Shown here: one piece after another, positions 12,125 to 25,881 of the stretch
Layout of the letters: every line of letters begins with the position of its first letter
Position numbering within the stretch: position 1 is the stretch's first letter
Assembly (NCBI RefSeq): GCF_034190915.1
Contig: NW_026947700.1
Span: 186,001 to 250,000, forward strand
Source of the DNA: Cavia porcellus
Taxonomy: Eukaryota > Chordata > Mammalia > Rodentia > Caviidae
Direction of reading: 5' to 3'
DNA length: 64,000 nucleotides
The notes under the pieces: generated by a model
What the model was told of the DNA's origin: nothing
Database searches by the model: none
What the model saw: the letters and a program-made list of their open reading frames with translations, nothing else
Position numbers and translations under genes: made by a program

Positions 12125-15100
12125 CAATGCGCACCACCCCGTGATGTTTTTCTCACTCCTGCTAGTGAATGTAATGTAACACACACCCATACAATGCGCA
12201 CCACCCCGTGTTGTTTTTCTCACTCCTAGTAGTGAATGTAATTTAACACACACCCATACAATGCGCACCACCCCGTGATGTTTTTCTCACTCCTACTAGT
12301 GAATGTAATGTAACACACACCCATACAATGCCCACCACCCCGTGATGTTTTTCTCACTCCTACTAGTGAATGTAATGTAACACACACCCATACAATGCGC
12401 ACCATCCCATGATGTTTTTCTCACTGCTACTAGGGAATGTAATGGAACACACACCCATACAATGCGCACCACCCCGTGATGTTTTTCTCACTCCTGCTAC
12501 TGAATGTAATGTAACACACACCCATACAATGCGCACCACCCCGTGATGTTTTTCTCACTCCTGCTTGTGAATGTAATGTAACACACACCCATACAATGCG
12601 CACCACCCCGTGATGTTTTCCTCACTCCTGCTAGTGAATGTAATGTAACACACACCCATACAATGCGCACCACCCCGTGATGTTTTTCTCACTGCTACTA
12701 GTGAATGTAATGTAACACACACCCATACAATGTGCACCACCCCGTGATGTTTTTCTCACTCCTACTAGTGAATGTAATGTAACACACACCGATACAATGC
12801 GCACCACCCCGTGATGTTTTTCTCACTCCTACTAGTGAATGTAATGTAACACACACCCATACAATGCGCACCACCCCGTGATGTTTTTCTCACTCCTACT
12901 AGTGAATGTAATGTAACACACACCGATACAATGCGCACCACCCCGTGATGTTTTTCTCACTCCTACTAGTGAATGTAATGTAACACACACCGATACAATG
13001 CGCACCACCCCGTGATGTTTTTCTCACTCCTACTAGTGAGTGTAATGTAACACACACCCATACAATGTGCACCACCCCGTGATGTTTTTCTCACTCCTAC
13101 TAGTGAATGTAATGTAACACACACCTATAAAATGCGCACCACCCCGTGATGTTTTTCTCACTCCTACTAGTGAATGTAATGTAACACACACCCATACAAT
13201 GCGCACCACCCCGTGATGTTTTTCTCACTCCTACTAGTGAATGTAATGTAACACAAAACCCTACAATGCGCACCACCCCGTGATGTTTTTCTCACTCCTA
13301 CCAGTGAATGTAATGTACCACACACCCATACAATGCGCACCACCCCGTGATGTTTTTCTCACTCCTACTAGTGAATGTAATGTAACACACACCCATACAA
13401 TGCGCACCACCCCGTGATGTTTTTCTCACTCCTACCAGTGAATGTAATGTACCACACACCCATACAATGCGCACCACCCCGTGACGTTTTTCTCACTCCT
13501 ACTAGTGAATGTAATGTAACACACACCCATACAATGCGCACCACCCCGTGATGTTTTTCTCACTCCTACTAGCGAATGTAATGTAACACACACCCATACA
13601 ATGCGCACCACCCCGTGATGTTTTTCTCACTCCTACTAGTGAATGTAATGTAACACACACCCATACAATGCGCACCACCCCGTGATGTTTTTCTCACTCC
13701 TACTTGTGAATGTAATGTAACACACACCCATACAATGCGCACCACCCCGTGATGTTTTTCTCACTCCTAGTAGTGAATATAATGTAACACACACCCATAC
13801 AATGCGCACCACCCCGTGATGTTTTTCTCACTCCTGCTAGTGAATGTAATGTAACACACACCCATACAATGCGCACCACCCCGTGATGTTTTTCTCACTG
13901 CTACTAGTGAATGTAATGTAACACACACCCATACAATGCGCACCACCCCGTGATGTTTTTCTCACTCCTACTAGTGAATGTAATGTAACACACAACCATA
14001 CAATGTGCACCACCCTGTGATGTTTTTCTCACTCCTACTAGTGAATGTAATGTAACACACACCCATACAATGCGCACAACCCCGTGATGTTTTTCTCACT
14101 CCTACTAGTGAATGTAATTTAACACACACCCATACAATGCGCCCCACCCCGTGATGTATTTCTCACTTCTACTAGTGAATGTAATGTAACACACACCCAT
14201 ACAATGCGCACCACCCCTTGATGTTTTTCTCACTCCTACTAGTGAATCTAATGTAACACACACCCATACAATGCGCACCACCCCGTGATGTTTTTCTCAC
14301 TCCTACTAGTGAATGTAATGTAGCACACACCCATACAATGCGCACCACCCCTGATCTTTTTCTCACTCCTATTAGTGAATGTAACATAACACACACCCAT
14401 ACAATGCGCACCACCCCGTGATGTTTTTCTCACTCCTGCTAGTGAATGTAATGTAACACACACCCATACAATGCGCACCACCCCGTGATGTTTTTCTCAC
14501 TCCTGTTACTGAATGTAATGTAACACACACCCATACAATGCGCACCACCCCGTGATGTTTTTCTCACTCCTGCTTGTGAATGTAATGTAACACACACCCA
14601 TACAATGCGCACCACCCCGTGATGTTTTCCTCACTCCTGCTAGTGAATGTAATGTAACACACACCCATACAATGCGCACCACCCCGTGATGTTTTTCTCA
14701 CTGCTACTAGTGAATGTAATGTAACATACACCCATACAATGTGCACCACCCCGTGATGTTTTTCTCACTCCTACTAGTGAATGTAATGTAACACACACCG
14801 ATACAATGCGCACCACCCCGTGATGTTTTTCTCACTCCTACTAGTGAATTTAATGTAACACACACCCATACAATGCGCACCACCCAGTGATGTTTTTCTC
14901 AATCCTACTAGTGAATGTAATGTAACACACACCCATACAATGCGCACCACCCCGTGATGTTTTTCTCACTTCTACTAGTGAATGTAATGTAACACACACC
15001 CATACAATGCGCACCATCCCGTGATGTTTTTCTCACTCCTACTAGTGAATGTAATGTAACACACAACCATACAATGCGCACCACCCCGTGATGTTTTTCT

Positions 15101-16808
15101 CACTCCTACTAGTGAATGTAATGTACCAAACACCCATACAATGCGCACCACCCCGTGATGTTTTTCTCACTCCTACTAGTGAATGTAATGTAACACACAC
15201 CCATACAATGCGCACCACCCCGTGATGTTTTTCTCACTCCTACTAGTGAATCTAATGTAACACACACCCATACAATGCGCACCACCCCGTGATGTTTTTC
15301 TCACTCCTACTAGTGAATATAATGTAACACACACCCATACAATGCGCACCACCTAGTGATGTTTTTCTCACTCCTACTAGTGAATGTAATGTAACACAGA
15401 CCCATACAATGCGCACCACCCCGTGATGTTTTTTCCACTCCTGCTAGTGAATGTAATGTAACACACACCCATACAATGCGCACCACCCCGTGATGTTTTT
15501 CTCACTCCTGCTAGTGAATGTAATGTAACACACACCCATAGAATGCGCACCACCCCGTGATGTTTTTCTCACTCCTGCTAGTGAATGTAATGTAACACAC
15601 ACCCATACAATGCGCACCACCCCGTGATGTTTTTCTCACTCCTAGTACTGAATGTAATTTAACACACACCCATACAATGCGCACCACCCAGTGATGTTTT
15701 TCTCACTCCTACTAGTGAATGTAGTGTAACACACACCCATACAATGCGCACCACCCCGTGATGTTTTTCTCGCTGCTACTAGTGAATGTAATGTAACACA
15801 CACCCATACAATGCGCACCACCGCGTGATGTTTTTCTCGCTCCTACTAGTGAATGTAATGTAACACACACCCATACAATGCGCACCACCCAGTGATGTTT
15901 TTCTCACTCCTACTAGTGAATGTAATGTAACACACACCCATACAATGCGCACCACCCCGTGATGTTTTTCTCACTGCTGCTAGTGAATGTACTGTAACAC
16001 ACACAGATACAATGCGCACCACCACGTGATGTTTTTCTCACTCCTGCTAGTGAATGTAATGTAACACACACCCATACAATGCGCACCACCCCGTGATGTT
16101 TTTCTCACTGCTACTAGTGAATGTAATGTAACACACACCCATACAATGCGCACCACCCCGTGATGTTTTTCTCACTCCTACTAGTGAATCTAATGTAACA
16201 CACAACCATACAATGCGCACCACCCCGTGATGTTTTTCTCCTACTAGTGAATGTAATGTAACACACACCCATACAATGCGCACCACCCTGTGATGTTTTT
16301 CTCACTCCTACTAGTGAATGTAATGTAACACACACCCATACAATGCGCACCATCCCGTGATGTTTTTCTCACTCCTACTAGTGAATGTAATGTAACACAC
16401 ACCCATACAATGCGCACCACCCCGTGATGTTTTTCTCACTCCTACTAGTGAATCTAATGTAACACACACCCATACAATGCGCACCACCCCGTGATGTTTT
16501 TCTCACTCGTACTAGTGAATGTAATGTAACACACACCCATACAATGCGCACCACCCAGTGATGTTTTTCTCACTCCTACTAGTGAACGTAATGTAACACA
16601 CACCCATACAATGCGCACCACCCCGTGATGTTTTTCTCACTCCTACTAGTGAATGTAATGTAACACACACCCATACAATGCGCCCACCCAGTGATGTTTT
16701 TCTCACTCCTACTAGTGAATGTAATGTAACACACACCCATACAATGCGCACCACCCCGTGATGTTTTTCTCACTCCTACTAGTGAATGTAATGTAACACA
16801 CACCCATA
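12125..16808 (+). repeat. 4,684-bp HOR, copy B
   Basis: This is a tandem copy of 7,441-12,124. Reading the two side by side I noticed only about five substitutions: AGCGAATG at 13,571, CCCCTTGATG near 14,217, AGTACTG near 15,656, CCACGTG near 16,024 and CATCCCGTG near 16,352. That is roughly 99.9% identity, from reading and not from an alignment program. The match stops at about 16,845, where this side has ACTAGTG and copy A's successor has GCTAGTG. The same unit's tail (CTCGTACTAG, CCCAGTG, GAACG monomers) starts again at about 16,880, so a further partial repeat follows. Such similarity implies a very recent duplication or an assembly duplication. Confidence 0.93.
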
Positions 16809-19086
16809 CAATGCGCACCACCCCGTGATGTTTTTCTCACTCCTACTAGTGAATGTAATGTAACACACACCCATACAATGCGCACCACCCCGTGATGTTT
16901 TTCTCACTCCTACTAGTGAATCTAATGTAACACACACCCATACAATGCGCACCACCCCGTGATGTTTTTCTCACTCGTACTAGTGAATGTAATGTAACAC
17001 ACACCCATGCAATGCGCACCACCCAGTGATGTTTTTCTCACTCCTACTAGTGAACGTAATGTAACACACACCCATACAATGCGCACCACCCCGTGATGTT
17101 TTTCTCACTCCTGCTAGTGAACGTAATGTAACACACACCCATACAATGCGCACCACCCCGTGATGTTTTTCTCACTCCTGCTAGTGAACGTAATGTAACA
17201 CACACCCATACAAGGTGCACCACCCCGTGATGTTTTTCTCACTCCTGCTAGTGAACGTAATGTAACACACACCCATACAATGCGCACCACCCCGTGATGT
17301 TTTTCTCACTCCTACTAGTGAATGTAATGTAACACACACCCATACAATGCGCACCACCCCGTGATGTTTTTCTCGCTCCTACTAGTGAATGTAATGTAAC
17401 ACACACCCATACAATGCGCACCACCCCGTGATGTTTTTCTCACTCCTACTAGTGAATGTAATGTAACACACACCCATACAATGCGCACCACCCCGTGATG
17501 TTTTTCTCACTTCTACTAGTGAATGTAATGTAACACACACCCGTACAATGCGCACCACCCCGTGATGTTTTTCTCACTGCTACTAGTGAATGTAATGTAA
17601 CACACACCCGTACAATGCGCACCACCCCGTGATGTTTTTCTCACTCCTACTAGTGAATGTAATGTAACACACACCCATACAATGCGCACCACCCCGTGAT
17701 GTTTTTCTCGCTGCTACTAGTGAATGTAATGTAACACACACCCATACAATGCGCACCACCCCGTGATGTTTTTCTCACTGCTACTAGTGAATGTAATGTA
17801 ACACACACCCATACAATGCGCACCACCCCGTGATGTTTTTCTCACTCCTAGTAGTGAATGTAATTTAACACACACCCATACAATGCGCACCACCCCATGA
17901 TGTTTTTCTCACTCCTACTAGTGAATGTAATGTAACACACACCCATACAATGCGCACCACCCCGTGATGTTTTTCTCGCTGCTACTAGTGAATGTAATGT
18001 AACACACACCCATACAATGCGCACCACCCCGTGATGTGTTTCTCACTGCTACTAGTGAATGTAATGTAACACACACCCATACAATGAGCACCACCCCGTG
18101 ATGTTTTTCTCGCTCCTACTAGTGAATGTAATGTAACACACACCCATACAATGCGCACCACCCCGTGATATTTTTCTCACTCCTACTAGTGAATGTAATG
18201 TAACACACACCCATACAATGCGCACCACCCAGTGATGTTTTTCTCACTCCTACTAGTGAATGTAATGTAACACACACCCATACAATGCGCACCACCCCGT
18301 GATGTTTTTCTCACTGCTGCTAGTGAATGTACTGTAACACACACAGATACAATGCGCACCACCCCGTGATGTTTTTCTCACTCCTGCTAGTGAATGTAAT
18401 GTAACACACACCCATATAATGCGCACCACCCCGTGATGTTTTTCTCACTGCTACTAGTGAATGTAATGTAACACACACCCATACAATGCGCACCACCCCG
18501 TGATGTTTTTCTCACTCCTACTAGTGAATGTAATGTAACCCACACCCATACAATGCGCACCACCCCGTGATGTTTTTCTCACTCCTACTAGTGAATGTAA
18601 TGTAACACACACCCATACAATGCGCACCACCCCGTGATGTTTTTCTCACTCCTACTAGTGAATGTAATGTAACACACACCCATACAATGCGCACCACCCC
18701 GTGATGTTTTTCTCACTCCTACTAGTGAATGTAATGTAACACACACCCATACAATGCGCACCACCCCGTGATGTTTTTCTCACTCCTACTAGTGAATGTA
18801 ATGTAACACACACCCATACAATGCGCACCACCCCGTGATGTTTTTCTCACTCCTACTAGTGAATGTAATGTAACACACACCCATACAATGCGCACCACCC
18901 CGTGATGTTTTTCTCACTCCTACTAGTGAATCTAATGTAACACACACCCATACAATGCGCACCACCCCGTGATGTTTTTCTCACTCCTGCTAGTGAATGT
19001 AATGTAACACACACCCATACAATGCGCACCACCCCGTGATGTTTTTCTCACTCCTGCTAGTGAACGTAATGTAACACACACCCATA

Positions 19087-20560
19087 CAAGGTGCACCACC
19101 CCGTGATGTTTTTCTCACTCCTGCTAGTGAACGTAATGTAACACACACCCATACAATGCGCACCACCCCGTGATGTTTTTCTCACTGCTACTAGTGAATG
19201 TAATGTAACACACACCCATACAATGCGCACCACCCCGTGATGTTTTTCTCACTCCTACTAGTGAATGTAATGTAACACACACCCATACAATGCGCACCAC
19301 CCCGTGATGTTTTTCTCACTCCTACTAGTGAATGTAATGTAACACACACCCATACAATGCGCACCACCCCGTGATGTTTTTCTCACTCCTACTAGTGAAT
19401 GTAATGTAACACACACCCATACAATGCGCACCACCCCGTGATGTTTTTCTCACTCCTACTAGTGAATGTAATGTAACACACACCCATACAATGCGCACCA
19501 CCCAGTGATGTTTTTCTCACTCCTACTAGTGAATGTAATGTAACACACACCCATACAATGCGCACCACCCCGTGATGTTTTTCTCACTCCTACTAGTGAA
19601 TCTAATGTAACACACACCCATACAATGCGCACCACCCCGTGATGTTTTTCTCACTCCTACTAGTGAATCTAATGTAACACACACCCATACAATGCGCACC
19701 ACCCCGTGATGTTTTTCTCACTCCTGCTAGTGAATGTAATGTAACACACACCCATACAATGCGCACCACCCCGTGATGTTTTTCTCACTCCTGCTAGTGA
19801 ACGTAATGTAACACACACCCATACAAGGTGCACCACCCCGTGATGTTTTTCTCACTCCTGCTAGTGAACGTAATGTAACACACAGCCATACAATGCGCAC
19901 CACCCCGTGATGTTTTTCTCACTGCTACTAGTGAATGTAATGTAACACACACCCATACAATGCGCACCACCCCGTGATGTTTTTCTCACTCCTACTAGTG
20001 AATGTAATGTAACACACACCCATACAATGCGCACCACCCCGTGATGTTTTTCTCACTCCTACTAGTGAATGTAATGTAACACACACCCATACAATGCGCA
20101 CCACCCCGTGATGTTTTTCTCACTCCTACAAGTGAATGTAATGTAACACACACCCATACAATGCGCACCACCCCGTGATGTTTTTCTCACTCCTACTAGT
20201 GAATGTAATGTAACACACACCCATACAATGCGCACCACCCCGTGATGTTTTTCTCACTCCTACTAGTGAATGTAATGTAACACACACCCATACAATGCGC
20301 ACCACCCAGTGATGTTTTTCTCACTCCTACTAGTGAATGTAATGTAACACACACCCATACAATGCGCACCACCCCGTGATGTTTTTCTCACTCCTACTAG
20401 TGAATCTAATGTAACACACACCCATACAATGCGCACCACCCCGTGATGTTTTTCTCACTCCTACTAGTGAATGTAATGTAACACACACCTATACAATGCG
20501 CACCACCCCGTGATGTTTTTCTCACTCCTGCTAGTGAACGTAATGTAACACACACCCATA
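19087..20560 (+). repeat. 737-bp (11-monomer) higher-order period
   Basis: The rare monomer pair GCTAGTGAACG followed by ACAAGGTGCACC recurs with the AAGG anchor at 19,087, 19,824 and 20,561, exactly 737 bp (11 x 67) apart. It also occurs at 17,211, which is 1,876 bp (28 x 67) upstream of the first, and once more near 5,767. Other anchors keep the same spacing, for example CTGCTA at 19,185 and 19,922 and AATCTA at 19,666 and 20,403. The CCCAGTG monomer is displaced by one monomer between the two periods (19,501 and 20,305, 804 bp), so unequal exchange shifted them after duplication. Most of the remaining monomers are consensus. Confidence 0.82.
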
Positions 20561-20722
20561 CAAGGTGCACCACCCCGTGATGTTTTTCTCACTCCTGCTA
20601 GTGAACGTAATGTAACACACACCCATACAATGCGCACCACCCCGTGATGTTTTTCTCACTGCTACTAGTGAATGTAATGTAACACACACCCATACAATGC
20701 GCACCACCCCGTGATGTTTTTC

Positions 20723-20844
20723 AGAAACCTATCCTACATTGCCACTGCATGTTCCCTGACCTCCCCATGCTGACCACCCCGCTGTGCTTTTCTCCATCCT
20801 ACATTGCCACTCAATGCGTATCCTAATTCAGACCCTCCGATTCA
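20723..20844 (+). repeat. Diverged satellite-like interruption (two relic monomers)
   Basis: This is the only stretch that departs from the 67-bp consensus. The preceding monomer breaks off after GTGATGTTTTTC at 20,722, and ordinary sequence resumes at about 20,845. Inside, the 16-mer ATCCTACATTGCCACT occurs twice, at 20,731-20,746 and 20,796-20,811, 65 bp apart. The segment TGACCACCCC at 20,771-20,780 followed by GCTGTGCTTTTCTCC mirrors GCACCACCCC, GTGATG and the T5 tract of the consensus. Measured from GTGATG at 20,711 to its equivalents at 20,781 and 20,854, the two periods are 70 and 73 bp. The best reading is two strongly diverged monomers, either older family members or a sister satellite, not an unrelated insertion. 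I see no target-site duplication, terminal repeat or open frame. An unrelated small insertion is possible but explains the internal period less well. Confidence 0.75.
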
Positions 20845-20929
20845 CACCACCCCGTGATGTTTTTCTCACTCCTACTAGTGAATGTAATGTAACACACACC
20901 CAAACAATGCGCACCACCCCGTGATGTTT

Positions 20930-22935
20930 TTCTCACTTCTACTAGTGAATGTAATGTAACACACACCCATACAATGCGCACCACCCCGTGATGTTTTTCT
21001 CACTCCTACTAGTGAATCTAATGTAACACACACCCATACAATGTGCACCACGCCGTGATGTTTTTCTCACTCCTACTAGTGAATGTAATGTAGCACACAC
21101 CCATACAATGCGCACCACCCCTGATCTTTTTCTCACTCCTATTAGTGAATGTAATATAACACACACCCATACAATGCGCACCACCCCGTGATGTTTTTCT
21201 CACTCCTGCTAGTGAATGTAATGTAACACACACCCATACAGTGTGCACCACCCCGTGATGTTTTTCTCACTCCTGCTACTGAATGTAATGTAACACACAC
21301 CCATACAATGCGGACCACCCCGTGATGTTTTTCTCACTCCTGCTTGTGAATGTAATGTAACACACACCCATACAATGCGCACCACCCCGTGATGTTTTCC
21401 TCACTCCTGCTAGTGAATGTAATGTAACACACACCAATACAATCCGCACCACCCCATGATGTTTTTCTCACTGCTACTAGTGAATGTAATGTAACAAACA
21501 CCCATACAATGCGCACCACCCCGTGATGTTTTTCTCACTCCTACTAGTGAATGTATGTAACACACACCGATACAATGCGCACCACCCCGTGATGTTTTTC
21601 TCACTCCTACTAGTGAATGTAATGTAACACACACCCATACAATGCGCACCACCCCGTGATGTTTTTCTCACTCCTACTAGTGAATGTAATGTAACACACA
21701 CCCATACAATGCGCACCACCCCGTGATGTTTTTCTCACTCCTTCTAGTGAATGTAATGTAACACACACCCATACAATGCGCACCACCCCGTGATGTTTTT
21801 CTCACTCCTACTAGTGAATGTAATGTACCACACACCCATACAATGCGCACCACCCCGTGATGTTTTTCTCACTCCTACTAGTGAATGTAATGTACCACAC
21901 ACCCATACAATGCGCACCACCCCGTGATGTTTTTCTCACTCCTACTAGTGAATGTAATGTAACACACACCCATACAATGCGCACCACCCCGTGATGTTTT
22001 TCTCACTCCTACTAGTGAATCTAATGTAACACACACCCATACAATGCGCACCACCCCGTGATGTTTTTCTCACTCCTACTAGTGAATCTAATGTAACACA
22101 CACCCATACAATGCGCACCACCCCGTGATGTTTTTTCCACTCCTGCTAGTGAATGTAATGTAACACACACCCATACAATGCGCACCACCCCGTGATGTTT
22201 TTGTCACTCCTGCTAGTGAATGTAATGTAACACACACCCATACAATGCGCACCACCCCGTGATGTTTTTCTCACTCCTGCTAGTGAATGTAATGTAACAC
22301 ACACCCATAGAATGCGCACCACCCCGTGATGTTTTTCTCACTCCTAGTAGTGAATGTAATTTAACACACACACATAGAATGCGCACCACCCCATGATGTT
22401 TTTCTCACTCCTACTAGTGAATCTAATGTAACACACACCCATACAATGCGCACCACCCAGTGATGTTTTTCTCACTGCTACTAGTGAATGTAATGTAACA
22501 CACACCCATAGAATGCGCACCACCCCGTGATGTTTTTCTCACTCCTGCTAGTGAATGTAATGAAACATACACCCATACAATGCGCAACACTCCGTGATGT
22601 TTTTCTCACTCCTAGTAGTGAATGTAATTTAACACACACCCATACAATGTGCACCACCCCGTGATGTTTTTGTCACTCCTACTAGTGAATGTAATGTAAC
22701 ACACACCCATACAATGCGCACCACCCCGTGATGTTTTTCTCACTCCTACTAGTGAATGTAATGTAACACACATCCATACAATGCGCCCCACCCCGTGATG
22801 TTTTTCTCACTGCTACTAGTGAATGTAATGGAACACACACCCATACAATGCGCACCACCCCGTGATGTTTTTCTCACTCCTACTAGTGGATGTAATGTAA
22901 CACACACCCATACAATGCGCACCACCCTGTGATGT
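20930..22935 (+). repeat. ~2.0-kb duplicated block, copy 1
   Basis: Starts about 85 bp after the diverged interruption and matches 23,876-25,881 at a constant offset of 2,946 bp (44 monomers minus 2 bases). It opens with the landmark block, then holds a 66-bp monomer with GAATGTATGTAAC (21,548), GTACCACAC monomers, TTTTTTCCACTCC, CATAGAATG monomers, GAAACATACACC and an AGTGGATG monomer (22,885). The match ends at about 22,935, where copy 2 switches to TTTTCCTCAC. Confidence 0.88.
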
Positions 22936-23875
22936 TTTTCTCACTCCTACTAGTGAATGTAATGTAACACACACCCATATAATGCGCACCACCCCGTGAT
23001 GTTTTTCTCACTGCTACTAGTGAATGAAATGGAACACACACCCATACAATGCGCACCACCCCGTGATGTTTTTCTCACTCCTACTAGTGAATGTAATGTA
23101 ACACACACCCATACAATGCGCACCACCCCGTGATGTTTTTCTCACTCCTACTAGTGAATGTAATGTAACACACACCCATACAATGCGCCCCAACCCGTGA
23201 TGTTTTTCTCACTGCTACTAGTGAATGTAATGTAACACACACCCATACCATGCGCACCACCCCGTGATGTTTTTCTCACTCCTACTAGTGAATCTAATGT
23301 AACACACACCCATACAATGCGCACCACCCCGTGATGTTTTTCTCACTCCTACTAGTGAATGTAATGTAACACACACCCATACAATGCGCCCCACACCGTG
23401 ATGTTTTTCTCACTCCTACTAGTGAATGTAATGTAACACACACCCATACAATGCGCACCACCCCGTGATGTTTTTCTCACTCCTACTTGTGAATGTAATG
23501 TAACACACACCCATACAATGCGCACCACGCCGTGACGTTTTTCTCACTCCTAGTAGTGAATGAAATGTAACACACACCCATACAATGCGCACCACTCCGT
23601 GATGTTTTTCTCACTGCTACTAGTGAATGTAATGTAACACACACCCATACAATGCGCACCACCCCGTGATGTTTTTCTCACTCCTACTAGTGAATGTAAT
23701 GTAACACACAACCATACAATGTGCACCACCCCGTGATGTTTTTCTCACTCCTACTAGTGAATGTAATGTAACACACACCCATACAATGCGCACAACCCCG
23801 TGATGTTTTTCTCACTCCTACTAGTGAATGTAATTTAACACACTCCCATACAATGCGCCCCACCCCGTGATGTTT

Positions 23876-25881
23876 TTATCACTTCTACTAGTGAATGTAA
23901 TGTAACACACACCCATACAATGCGCACCACCCCGTGATGTTTTTCTCACTCCTACTAGTGAATCTAATGTAACACACACCCATACAATGCACACCACCCC
24001 GTGATGTTTTTCTCACTCCTACTAGTGAATGTAATGTAGCACACACCCATACAATGCGCACCACCCCTGATCTTTTTCTCACTCCTATTAGTGAATGTAA
24101 TATAACACACACCCATACAATGCGCACCACCCTGTGATGTTTTTCTCACTCCTGCTAGTGAATGTAATGTAACACACACCCATACAGTGTGCACCACCCC
24201 GTGATGTTTTTCTCACTCCTGCTACTGAATGTAATGTAACACACACCCATACAATGCGGACCACCCCGTGATGTTTTTCTCACTCCTGCTTGTGAATGTA
24301 ATGTAACACACACCCATACAATGCGCACCACCCCGTGATGTTTTCCTCACTCCTGCTAGTGAATGTAATGTAACACACACCCATACAATCCGCACCACCC
24401 CATGATGTTTTTCTCACTGCTACTAGTGAATGTAATGTAACAAACACCCATACAATGCGCACCACCCCGTGATGTTTTTCTCACTCCTACTAGTGAATGT
24501 ATGTAACACACACCGATACAATGCGCACCACCCCGTGATGTTTTTCTCACTCCTACTAGTGAATGTAATGTAACACACACCCATACAATGCGCACCACCC
24601 CGTGATGTTTTTCTCACTCCTACTAGTGAATGTAATGTAACACACACCCATACAATGCGCACCACCCCGTGATGTTTTTCTCACTCCTACTAGTGAATGT
24701 AATGTAACACACACCCATACAATGCGCACCACCCCGTGATGTTTTTCTCACTCCTACTAGTGAATGTAATGTACCACACACCCATACAATGCGCACCACC
24801 CCGTGATGTTTTTCTCACTCCTACTAGTGAATGTAATGTACCACACACCCATACAATGCGCACCACCCCGTGATGTTTTTCTCACTCCTACTAGTGAATG
24901 TAATGTAACACACACCCATACAATGCGCACCACCCCGTGATGTTTTTCTCACTCCTACTAGTGAATCTAATGTAACACACACCCATACAATGCGCACCAC
25001 CCCGTGATGTTTTTCTCACTCCTACTAGTGAATCTAATGTAACACACACCCATACAATGCGCACCACCCCGTGATGTTTTTTCCACTCCTGCTAGTGAAT
25101 GTAATGTAACACACACCCATACAATGCGCACCACCCCGTGATGTTTTTGTCACTCCTGCTAGTGAATGTAATGTAACACACACCCATACAATGCGCACCA
25201 CCCCGTGATGTTTTTCTCACTCCTGCTAGTGAATGTAATGTAACACACACCCATAGAATGCGCACCACCCCGTGATGTTTTTCTCACTCCTAGTAGTGAA
25301 TGTAATTTAACACACACACATAGAATGCGCACCACCCCATGATGTTTTTCTCACTCCTACTAGTGAATCTAATGTAACACACACCCATACAATGCGCACC
25401 ACCCAGTGATGTTTTTCTCACTGCTACTAGTGAATGTAATGTAACACACACCCATAGAATGCGCACCACCCCGTGATGTTTTTCTCACTCCTGCTAGTGA
25501 ATGTAATGAAACATACACCCATACAATGCGCAACACTCCGTGATGTTTTTCTCACTCCTAGTAGTGAATGTAATTTAACACACACCCATACAATGTGCAC
25601 CACCCCGTGATGTTTTTGTCACTCCTACTAGTGAATGTAATGTAACACACACCCATACAATGCGCACCACCCCGTGATGTTTTTCTCACTCCTACTAGTG
25701 AATGTAATGTAACACACATCCATACAATGCGCCCCACCCCGTGATGTTTTTCTCACTGCTACTAGTGAATGTAATGGAACACACACCCATACAATGCGCA
25801 CCACCCCGTGATGTTTTTCTCACTCCTACTAGTGGATGTAATGTAACACACACCCATACAATGCGCACCACCCTGTGATGT
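23876..25881 (+). repeat. ~2.0-kb duplicated block, copy 2
   Basis: Second copy of 20,930-22,935, with the same ordered variants, including the one-base-short monomer near 24,494 and AGTGGATG at 25,831. Small differences are visible, for example CACCCATAC near 24,380 where copy 1 has CACCAATAC near 21,433. Unlike copy 1 it is preceded by ordinary array sequence, whose variants (ACAACCATACAATGTGC, CGCACAACCCC, AATTTAAC) match the flank of the landmark block at 3.1 and 9.3 kb. Copy 2 therefore keeps the ancestral left flank, while copy 1 has the relic in its place. Confidence 0.88.

Larger units (their letters stand above)
1..20722 (+). repeat. 67-bp satellite array, left segment
   Basis: Uninterrupted head-to-tail 67-bp monomers, about 309 copies, all in one orientation. 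The monomer at 181-247 shows the consensus: a CA-rich block with CCCATACAATG, then GCGCACCACCCC, GTGATG plus a T5 tract, CTCACTCCTACTAGTG and AATGTAATGTAAC. Most monomers differ from it by zero to three substitutions. Frequent variants here are CTGCTACT for CTCCTACT, CCTGCTAGTG for CCTACTAGTG, CCCAGTG for CCCCGTG, AGTAGTG followed by AATTTAAC, and CACCGATAC. Length variants are rare: a 66-bp monomer near 1,764, 3,438, 9,664 and 14,348, and a 63-bp one near 5,331, 11,553 and 16,235. The array is already running at base 1, so its left border lies outside the window. No gene is present. The family is not one I can name, and the eukaryotic origin is inferred from the array's size and texture. Confidence 0.97.

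Noticed and set aside
16018..16030. CACGTG (E-box-like) created by CCACGTGATG.
   Set aside because: It is a single private substitution in one monomer (the counterpart near 11,340 has CCCCGTG) in a gene-free array, so a regulatory meaning is unlikely.
1..20722. CRISPR array (regular repeats of constant length).
   Set aside because: There are no unique spacers: the entire 67-bp period is repeated, and the variation is point changes within one monomer. No cas genes or leader are present, and the copy number is far beyond usual arrays.
20723..20844. Transposon or retroelement insertion at the only interruption.
   Set aside because: It has no terminal repeats, target-site duplication, poly-A or coding capacity, and its internal 65-bp period and CCACCCC core resemble the satellite. 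It fits diverged monomers better.
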